From: Burhinus oedicnemus
Lineage: Eukaryota; Chordata; Aves; Charadriiformes; Burhinidae
DNA length: 64,000 bases
Reading direction: 5' to 3'
Assembly: GCA_008921705.1 (NCBI GenBank)
Contig: VFFE01007859.1
Span: forward strand, 3,388,449-3,452,448
Every line of letters starts with the position of its first letter. Positions within the stretch are counted from its first letter, which is position 1. The notes below the pieces were generated by a model. That model was not told the origin of the DNA, did no database searches, and saw nothing but the letters and a program-made list of their open reading frames with translations. The position numbers and the translations under genes were made by a program. This document shows, in pieces, positions 14,101-60,900 of this stretch.

Positions 14101-16374
14101 TGCAAAGCTGCATTCTCACATTCCAAAGTGGCTTTCTAGCCACTTCTTGTGGCCTTTCAATCATGATCTCCTCTTCTCTATGAAATCACATCCACTGCCA
14201 GCTCTTCGGGGTCCTTTATGCCAAAACTGACTCCATTTGTCTGTTTTACATAATTACAACAGCAGTAAGAGCCCCATCCACTATCATAGCCTTCTCCCAG
14301 ACTATGTTTGGGGGTAGGTAGCTTGCAGCCTCAAAAAGAACTGTACAGCTACAGGAATCATTCTAAGGAAACAAAAAAACTTTTAAACATAGAAGACCTA
14401 GCTGCATAGAGCTACATGCTGTGTGAAAAGAAACAGAAGTCTTCAGACCACAGGAAGCAGGACATTCCTTCTGCCTCCATTTTCTGCACATGTGAATTTT
14501 AAGCAAACCAGAACGCATCCCATCTAAGAAAGGGCAGTTTAGATGATTGCCGAGCCAACCTGCTCATGCTACGGATTAAGAGTAACTGCTACCTCAGCTG
14601 CTTCTCCTTCACAGCACAAACTTAGCCCACTGACATGCCAAAATACACACACATCTCCAGTCCTGAAGACACAGATTCTCTTCTGAGGCCCTGCTGTACC
14701 GTCCCCTGTTAATTTTGTCCATGAACAGGAACAGCCACTTCACTTTCCTAAGCAGACATTAGGTGTGATTTGAATTGTAACGTTAGGGGCTTTCCTACAG
14801 TGTCAGTTCTTTCAGTACAGGTCAGAACAGTTTTTTGGATCCTGGCCTGTACCAAAATTATAAAGGCAACTCAAAACTGAAAGTGGAGGTTGGCTCATCC
14901 TGCCACAGCCAGAGCACATCTTCCAAAAGATTCTATTTAAAGAATCATCAGTATTAGATCACCTGGGAGCAGGACTGACTAACCATCTACTGAACTCATC
15001 ACCATTTCCTGCACAGCCAATTCTGCAGGGAGCAAGGAACAGCAGTTTAACATACAATGTAAAGCAAAGTATAGTTACTTCAGTACGTTTTCTCAGAACA
15101 AGACTACGTAATATTTATAGGCACTTTACTGCCCTGCTCATTTAGCATCCACATCCCTTGCTCCCCTACAGCCTGCTGCCTGACTGCTGCCCCACCACCA
15201 CACAGGGCTACTTCTCACCAATGAAGAAGCAGGCAAGCCTGCCAGAAGGATTGCTACAGGCAACACTGGCCTCAGGAGCTTCAGGCAGCAACAAAAAAGC
15301 AAGCTGGTGCCAGAAAAGGACATCAAGTTTCTCAGGAGACTCAATCTCTTTTCAGTTGCAGCACAGCATAACTTCACATGCGCACATTTCAAATATGCAG
15401 AATTTCTATGTGGATATATTATACCAAAATATAAGACTAGTAAATTTTCTTGTATTTCATGGCTCCATAACTCTGAGGACAATTCATTACCATGATACAA
15501 TCAAAGCAACCTCTTAAGCTTCACAGAGAAGTGATATGAACACTTGGATGAATGAGTTATGTAGCTCAAACTCTTTAGAGAACTAAAGGATGCCACATCT
15601 CCAGACAGAAAACATGGCATAGATGCTCTTCACTGCAGGACTGTGAATACCTTTTGGGAATCTTTCTCAGCAAACGGTCTGTAACAGTATAGACTGCAGC
15701 CTGAAATTAGAAGTCTTTTTGTTACCATATTTGTTCTTTCCCATCTAACCATTTGTGAAACTGTATCCAACTAATTCTGTCCAGGTTGTTTGCAAAATGA
15801 CATGTTTTTGAGAATTACATAGCAGGTGCTAAGATTGAAGAAAGACACAAGGAAATCTTTTACGAAGATATGCAAAGTGAAACTGGAGAGATTACTGGCC
15901 TAATCCATTTGTTAAGATTCAGCACAATTTGCAGTACATTTGACACAGTTTTAAGGGGCTGAGGCAGAATGGAGTCCATCAAGATACTCCACAGAGGCTC
16001 TGTTGCAATCCCAAACCACTGTCTCCCACTACCTGATCTGATCCCCGTTAGCGCAGCTCCACTGGAATTAGGAGCTCCTCAGCTGGCTAAGTGAGCTCTG
16101 GCACTTTTCCACTAGCTTAGGGGTACCAACTGAGAATGATCAGGGGTTAAAATCTGTTAGAAAACTTGCCTCTGTGGTAGTAAGCAAACTCTAAAGAATT
16201 TTTACTACTTGTGCACATTTCATTCTGATTAAAATCAAATGTATAAACAAGTCTGATTTCTGAAGAGCGGCTAACAGCTCTTGGATACATGATTTTTAAC
16301 AGCCATCAAAGCGATGGCTGTTGGCCACAAGACAAAATTCTCTCGGTAACACAACCACATAATAGGGTGTTCAG

Positions 16375-17269
16375 AATATTTCTTTGCAATGTCCTTTATT
16401 AAATATCCTCTTTGATACAGAATATTTAAGCAAAAATAGTTTAAAAACTCTGTTTCAGTAATTCTTACAGAATTCTTTTGCGTAGTTACTGTTACAGCAG
16501 CTCACGTTGCCACTTAAGGGGTAGATCTTTATCAAATGTCAGGTTTCTCACTGTGCAGAGATCTGTTCCATACAAAGACATCATGAGCAGGCATTGGAAA
16601 ATGCCTATAGAAACCATAAACACTGAATTCTGGTCTTCGGCTAATAAAGAAATTTAACATTTGTGTCACAGACACATAATTCTTAATAAATGAAGTAGCA
16701 GAATAGGAAAATGCATCCTCTAAGGCTTATAAAAGTCACGGCAGTGCACACAAGTACAGCAAAAAAGAGGATATGCCTCAAGCACAGACGCTTCAATACA
16801 ACCTTGAAGCTTCAGCACAGCACTGCGAGTCTGACTGCTATTTTCAATACTGGAAATTTGTCCTGTAACAACCACGTGGCAACTAGCACTACCCACCCAG
16901 ATGGGATTCTGCCCCACAAAAATCAGACAGCATAAACAGATTCTGCTTTGACTTCTGTCTGCCACAGCTTTTGCATGGACTGTTTGAGACCTGGATGCTC
17001 TCATTTTACTCTTTTCTATGTAAACCAATAATCTCATTTTTTACATTACTGAACAGTAAATAAATGTTTCTTTGGATCAAAGGATAGCTCCTATAGGTGC
17101 AGACATTCTCATTACATAGATTAGGCTCATCAGGTATCCAGATTAACAACCTATTGGCACAGGGAAGATGACTGGGGACACAGCATGTGCCCTTGTTGCA
17201 TGCCTGTAGAGCGTACATATCTCTTATGATGAACACTTTAGTCAGAATCCTTAAGTTCTAACCAAAATA
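16375..17269 (-). other. POLR1A: Probable POLR1A 3' UTR
   Basis: This is the sequence between the POLR1A stop and the first AATAAA in the sense strand. No other sense-strand AATAAA lies between. About 0.9 kb, AT-rich, no coding potential recognised. The exact cleavage base is inferred from the poly(A) signal. Confidence 0.6.
16395..16400 (-). terminator. POLR1A poly(A) signal AATAAA
   Basis: The plus-strand TTTATT reads AATAAA in the POLR1A sense. A TGTGGTTGTGTT tract at about 16345-16358 lies just downstream in the same sense and fits the usual GU-rich element. Confidence 0.6.
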
Positions 17270-54673
<37,404 letters not shown>

Positions 54674-54782
54674 GGCGAACGAGCGAGCCTCCCCCCGCCG
54701 ACCCTTCGCCCCTCTCTGCAGCCGAATGTGCGGCACCACGGGAGGCACCACGCGGTCCCGGCGGCCGGGGGCAGGCGGGGCC

Positions 54783-54842
54783 GGGCGGTACCACCGCCGC
54801 GGAGGGGAGGCTTCCCCCTCCGCCGCAGGAGTGGTACCGCCC
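54783..54842. repeat. 60-bp imperfect palindrome in the bidirectional promoter
   Basis: Perfect 12-bp arms at 54783-54794 and 54831-54842 (GGGCGGTACCAC and its reverse complement) enclose a second inverted pair, GGAGGGG at 54801-54807 and CCCCTCC at 54815-54821. It sits between the two start codons and would form a symmetric hairpin or a symmetric factor-binding platform. Confidence 0.85.
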
Positions 54843-54848
54843 TCCTTC

Positions 54849-54855
54849 CCGGAAG
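54849..54855 (+). promoter_or_regulatory. ETS/GABPA-type motif CCGGAAG
   Basis: CCGGAAG lies 20 bp before the PTCD3 ATG. ETS sites of this form are typical of promoters of genes for mitochondrial proteins and of bidirectional promoters. Binding is inferred only from the motif. Confidence 0.5.
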
Positions 54856-54874
54856 CCACTGCGCGAGTGCCGGC

Positions 54875-54969
54875 ATGGCGGCGCGGCGGCTGGGGGGCAG
54901 CTCCTGGCAGCAAGTGGTATCGCTGAGCAGGCGGTGCTGCTTATCGGGAGGGAGGCGAGAGCGCTACCG
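54875..54969 (+). CDS. PTCD3: PTCD3 exon 1 (residues 1-31, import presequence)
   Basis: The ATG is at 54875-54877; 31 codons plus two bases follow, then the donor CCG|GTAAGG. The peptide is Arg- and Ser-rich with no acidic residue before about residue 30. Exon 1 of PTCD3 is poorly conserved, so the start rests on position, frame and presequence character. Confidence 0.88.
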
Positions 54970-57900
54970 GTAAGGCTCTGCCGTTCCCTCAGCGGGGGGA
55001 AGAGAAGGCCCCCGACGGCGGTGGTGCCGTAGGGGAAACAACGGGCGAGGAGGTGGGGGGGGTCTGGGGAATTGAGGCGCGAAAGACCGCGCAGGCGCGG
55101 TCGGCGTCGCTCGGCAATGGTGCGCTGTGCGCATGCGTGGTGGCCTCTCGGGCCGCTGGCGGACGGGCCAGGGTGGTGTGCCTGGGCCTGGGCCTGGGCC
55201 TGGGCCTGGGCCTGGAGCCTGGGGAGCGGGAGCGGCAGCGGCTCTTCTGGGCCTTTTCCCTGCTTTTGGTGGGCTTTGCAGCTCGGAGCCGCCCCGGGAG
55301 TGAGCTTGAGCTGCTAAGTGATTACACGAAAAAGTAGATGGGGTGGGAGGTTGCTCTCAGGGTATGGCTCAAATGAAAGGTTGCTGCTCCTCTGGGTGCC
55401 CTATAGGCAAAATATAACTCACATCTGAGACTGTAAAATCATAACTAATAAGTTCATGTGGCATATAGGAACAGCTAGAGTGATGCAATATCACTGTAAA
55501 TCACAGAGCTATGAATGCACGTTAACAGCCTTGACAGGGTCAAGGTGAGTGTGGAAGCACATTGTGAATACCAGTTGCAGTAAGGCTTTGGTGTTGGATC
55601 GCTTCAAGAGGAAAAAAAAAAGTATTTTCGTGTAAGCTTTAATTTGTGTTAAAAGCAGTCCAGTGTGAGCAACTGTAAGAACAACTTGGAGCTGTGACTC
55701 TGAGCACAGGGCAGCAGCTTTGCAGTATACAGCAGAATCAAGTTTATGTGCATGTGCCTTCTACAGCTGTGGTTGTGTGAGTGTGCTGTCTGCAGCTCTG
55801 TAGGCTGGACATCTGGCACTCAGCAGGTCTGATTTCCCTGCATCCCAGCTCAGGGTCTTCTGCTTGTGTAAACGTTACTCCAGTCTAAAATATTTTGAAA
55901 AAAGGGACTGCTTTCATCTAGATTTTATTTCTAAAACACGAAGTGTCTTCTGATTTATGTTCAGGATTTTCTTCCTAAGATGCAGTAATTCATGAAGACT
56001 ACTTTAAAGCCATGATATCCCCAAAAATAAAGGATTACAAGTTTTATGTAATGTGATTTTCTGTGTATAACTTCTTAACCTGTTGAAATTAGGGCTTTTA
56101 AGAGAGGCATCAAATACGAGGTTTATGATAATGATTTGGACTTAGTAACAGTGCAACATTTTCAGTTACTTCTCCCTTTTAATGTTTTAATGAATTCTGA
56201 CCTGTAGTACAGGATTTCATTAATCTGCTTTTGCTATATTAATGTGACTACCGTGAATTCAAAACTCTGGTTTACAGGTGCTGTTCTAGTAGTACAGCTC
56301 TCGGGAAGACTGTGGAAAATTCAGAAGGTATGATGTCTTAATTACTGGTTTCTTGCAAACGTGGGGGTTTTTTTTAATCTCCGCACAACATAGCCTGTCA
56401 TGAAATAAAGACAACACTGGATGCCCTCCTTCCCCTTCTTGCATTTCCCCCTGCCCCTGTGTTCATTGTGCAGCAATTTCCTGTCTTAAATTGACTACCC
56501 TGACCACCAACCAGCTCTGTGCTCCATGAGCATGAACTCAGTTGTCCACTTCCATGACCTATCCAGTTGCTCTTTGAAACTGAATAAACTGTAAAATAAA
56601 AAAAAGGAGTTTTCCACCTTAATCCTGACAGTTTCCTTGATGTTCTTGCTTCTTCTCTGTACTCCTTACCATATTTCTGCTACAAGTTTTGTGAGAAAAG
56701 TAATCTGGGATGCTTTGAGCCATGCTGCACTTGGGAACAAGTTCTTGCCAGTCAGTAACAGCTCATGAAGCATTAGTGCAGAGACAGTGGGAAAAGTGCC
56801 TCTGCACACCCTGGCTCTGGCTGTTGTAATCAGGAGGTCCCATATGCTCCTCTGTGAATGAATTTGCTAAGATGCTTTACTGACAGTCTATAGCTGCTTC
56901 TTTAGGTATTGTCCTTTTTCTTTTTTGCTCTCTAGGAGAGCTGGGTGGATTGATTGGTGGGGGGGAAGGAGCTGAACAGTTGGTGTCAGACTGTCAGAGG
57001 AGGAACTTGAGAGGGCACTTTGCTGCAGTATTCCGGCAAGCTGGACTGGAGAAGCCAAATGGGCAGAGATGGCAAACTTCAAACTGGGGGACTAAGAGTG
57101 GGAAACCAAGGGACTGGTACAGATTGGGGCTCAAGCGAGAAGATACAGGATAAGGATGACTGGAGAAGCTTGGATGGGTAATCACTTTGAGGATCAGTGG
57201 GTACAATCTCTATGAGGTTTATTTACCGTAGAGTCTTGATCCTGTCTTGACACAAGACTGTTAAGCTCCCTGTCAGTCTTTTCTATTACCATTCCAGTAA
57301 ACTGTGGCCTGCATCAGACTGTGCTTTTAAAATCTTCGCTTTAGTACTTTCAGCTGGATCAGCTTAAATCATTAGTTTTCCTGAGGTCAAGATTTTCTTT
57401 GGGCATCTCTTTGTTTCTAATAATAACTTTAATATTGTTTCTCGTAGTTACTCGAGAAGAAATTGTGCTCCCACGAAAGAAAACCTGGTGAGTGTTTACT
57501 GCTGAAATATCTCTTAACCTGGAAAAAAAATCACTGTTAGACAGCTAAATGTAATCTGTCCACCAAAGTTGAAAAAGAAAATTCAGGTTGCTGTATTCCT
57601 GGATTTAATGTCCCACTAGTCGCTTTTCTGCTGGCTAGGAGCTCTGGGGGTATTCTTGAATCTTACTCTCCATGCAGAGTATGTACACTCTGTTGTTAAC
57701 CTTTCTTTTAAAAACAGTTATAAGGACTGCGTTTTTAAGCATAATTCTGTCTCTTTGTAAAAGATCACATTCGCTGGAGATCTGTAAAATCAAGTTCATT
57801 TGTCTGCATGTGGGTGTGTTTGTTTCAGCAAAATAAACTTGACCGTTGATAGCTGGCTGAATAAATCCTGTTTAGAAATTACGCAGCTGAACAAAAGCTA

Positions 57901-60900
57901 TCTTGTTGGAAGCACTTAAGGTGAAATTGCATGACTGTACAGCAAAACCTAAGTCTATAGCCAAATGGTGTCTGCATGTAAACCTAAAATAAGATCACCT
58001 TCACCTAAACACTTTCAGTGGCCTTCCTTGTTTGCTTGAAACACAACCAAAGTCTTAAGGACCCACAGGCACAGGAGAAATCCTGAGAAATCTAGTTTTG
58101 TTTTGTTTTGGGGTTTTATTTCATCCCAAGACTTGTGTTGGAGAGGGACTCGTGTATCCACCCCTCAGAGATGGGGGGTTCTGAGAGGAGCATTGCAGGG
58201 AATTCTTTCTGTGTCCTTTCCCTATGTTCTTCCTTTGATAATGTGTAATAAGGGCGGGAGTGGTAGCAGGAAACACAGATGTTTTTCTGGTTTTCCTCAA
58301 AGTCTTCTCTTTTTCCTGTGATTGTTTCAAAACTGAGACCATTTTTGCAGCTGAATTTTCCCTCCCTTTCTGAAAAGTGGTATTTTCTAAGTGCAGCAAA
58401 AACGTTTCGTAGAACTGAAAATCCTCAAGGGCCAGGATAATCCTGTGCTTGTTCTGCATACAATGTAATCCATAATGTTCAAAATCTGCAAATGAGTATT
58501 AATCAAAGCTCCTTTATGTTTAGGGATAAGCTAGCAGTTCTTCAGACATTGGCTTCTACCGTGAACAGGGTAAGTAGTTCTGTTGATCACGGAAGAAGGT
58601 CGAGTTGTCCATCTCGTGCAATAGCCTTGCGCTGTGGAGGCTCTTCTACTTTGGCCATAAATGAAAGATGGGACTTTTACATCCGTTTTTCATGGGGTTT
58701 TCACATCTACTCAACACCTTTTGCTGTGTCCTTAAAGCCTCGTTCCAGTGCTAAGAGAGAGCTGCAGCTACCAGTGAAAGCTGTAATATCTTAATAAGGC
58801 TTTTGCTAATATCGGGAGCAAGTTCCTTTACCAGTTCAGCTTCCCAATCCAGACTGCCTCTTCCCAATCTCAGTCTGGAAAGTAAGCCTTGCAAAGAGCA
58901 ATCAGTGTCTACTCTTGCTAGGCAGCAACTGTAAATGCTGTGATACCATTCTTCAATCCTGTCTGTCTTGAGTTCTGGAAATTGAATCTAATCCTGCATG
59001 TTCCCTCAGCTCTGCTGAGACTGTTATAGTTGGGGTCCTGCTTGCTTTGCAGGGCACTCATTGCTTGTTACGTTAGAGTAAGGACGCTTTTGTTGTCACT
59101 ATGTCACACTGCATGTGTGTGTATAATGGAAATGCTTTTTTTAACTATTTCCAAACAGGTTAAACCTTTTGAACAAGAGGAGCTTTTGTAAAATGGGCAT
59201 CAGATGGTGTTTATGATGGAACTGTTCACTGTGCCTTAAATTCCATGAGGCAGTGTGATAGGGATACAGCGTGCCTGTGTACATAACTATGAATATTTCA
59301 ATTGTGGGTTCTCCTTTCTGCAGGATCCTACTGCTGCTCATTATATGTTCCAGGATGACCCTTTCCTTATGCCAAGAAATGCAGCCAGTTCTGTGAGTAT
59401 TTCCTTTCAAATTCTTGTTAGCTTCCCTCCTCCCCCCCTTTATCTAGGCTATGAAAACTCTTATTTAATTAGAGCCTAGTTTCAATTACAAAAGAAAATG
59501 AAGTATCAGATTTCTTTTAGAATTTTCTCATTTGTGTTTTTCCGAACGCATAGTGACTGTAGCATTTCTGTGGACAAATCCACTCTACGCACACAAAGTT
59601 ATCTCTTCTTTCTGCCCCTCTAGGGACTTTCCAGCTGACACAGCTCTGTTAACATTCCTGCAAGTTAGTGGCTTACCTGCTGAGTTGATCTGTTTCTCCA
59701 TGTTCTTAGTTTTTTAAGTAACTCCCAGCAGTAATTCTTAAGTGAGGCATTCAGCCTGTTAAAACTGTGTTTATGTGGTATTGCAAGTGTTGAGATTTTG
59801 TGCTTACAGTTTTGTTAAATTTTAATTAAATATGTGAATTAAAACACAAAAGGTCACTTGTGTGTGTGTTACTACATAGACTACATGTTATCAGTTAACT
59901 GTCCTGGCCAAGCCCCAGGAATTCTAGTTTTATCACAGAGCAGCTATTTGGTAACAGGCTTATGGAAATAGTATTGAGATGATAATAGAAAGGAAGAAGG
60001 AAAGGAGTCTTTCCCTGATGTTATCTTGGCATAAGATTAAAAAGCATGAAGCTGAGGCAGGAGAAAGCATAACTGGAAATGAGGGCAAGAAGGAAGTGCT
60101 GTGTGTGATGTTANNNNNNNNNNNNNNNNNNNNAGGGCTCGACCAGGCCTCTGATAGATTGCTTGAATAGTTTGAATTCCAGCTTGCTCAGAGCTTAGAA
60201 CAGACAGCTTACATCATGTCGTTCTTAAATGAAATGTTATATCGTGCCTTTAGAGAGCTTTGCTTAAAGTTAATTGATGCGACTCTGTTTAACCTGCCGA
60301 ATGTGATGAATGGTTTATTTACCTTTTGTGTTTTTATGCGAAGGTTTAAATGTGCTGTTTTGGTGTGGTTTGCAATTCAGATGTATAACATGATTACTTG
60401 GATAACGGTTCTACCTGCATACCTCGGGCATTACATGATAGACTCGATTACTAATTCCACTTTCGGTTTTACTTGGGGGAAGTTTACCTTGCCCTTTGAT
60501 ACTTATGCCAAAGTGACACCAACAGAGTTAGGGGATGGAAACCTTTTGGGCTGTTTCGATACGGATTGTTACCTTCTTAAGATCATAACTTTGTTGTCGG
60601 TTTTCCTGAATGTGCTTTTGGGGTGGTTTTTTATGAGCCTGTTAAAACTGTGTTTATGTGGTATTGCAAGTGTTGAGATTTTGTGCTTACAGTTTTGTTA
60701 AATTTTAATTAAATATGTGAATTAAAACACAAAAGGTCACTTGTGTGTTTGTTACTACATAGACTACATGTTATCAGTTAACTGTCCTGGCCAAGCCCCA
60801 GGAATTCTAGTTTTATCACAGAGCAGCTATTTGGTAACAGGCTTATGGAAATAGTATTGAGATGATAATAGAAAGGAAGAAGGAAAGGAGTCTTTCCCTG

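Larger units (their letters stand above)
1..16374. other. Intergenic sequence downstream of POLR1A; no gene recognised
   Basis: No reading frame here shows homology I recognise or joins to another by splice phase, and the open frames are what chance gives at this length. The stretch 1-12400 is fairly GC-rich, with CR1 fragments, a pentanucleotide array and AT-rich tracts described separately. The stretch 12400-16374 is more AT-rich with no repeat I can name. Non-coding transcripts cannot be excluded from sequence alone. In mammals ST3GAL5 lies on this side of POLR1A, but I saw none of its exons. Confidence 0.6.
54970..56277 (+). other. PTCD3 intron 1
   Basis: It begins in the CpG island with NRF1-like sites and the hexanucleotide repeat, then becomes AT-rich. 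No further exon or RNA gene seen. Confidence 0.7.

Noticed and set aside
54674..54913. Upstream in-frame ATG for POLR1A at 54913
   Set aside because: It would add 80 residues of GC-rich sequence unlike any POLR1A and start beyond the PTCD3 ATG. The inner ATG at 54673 matches the family.
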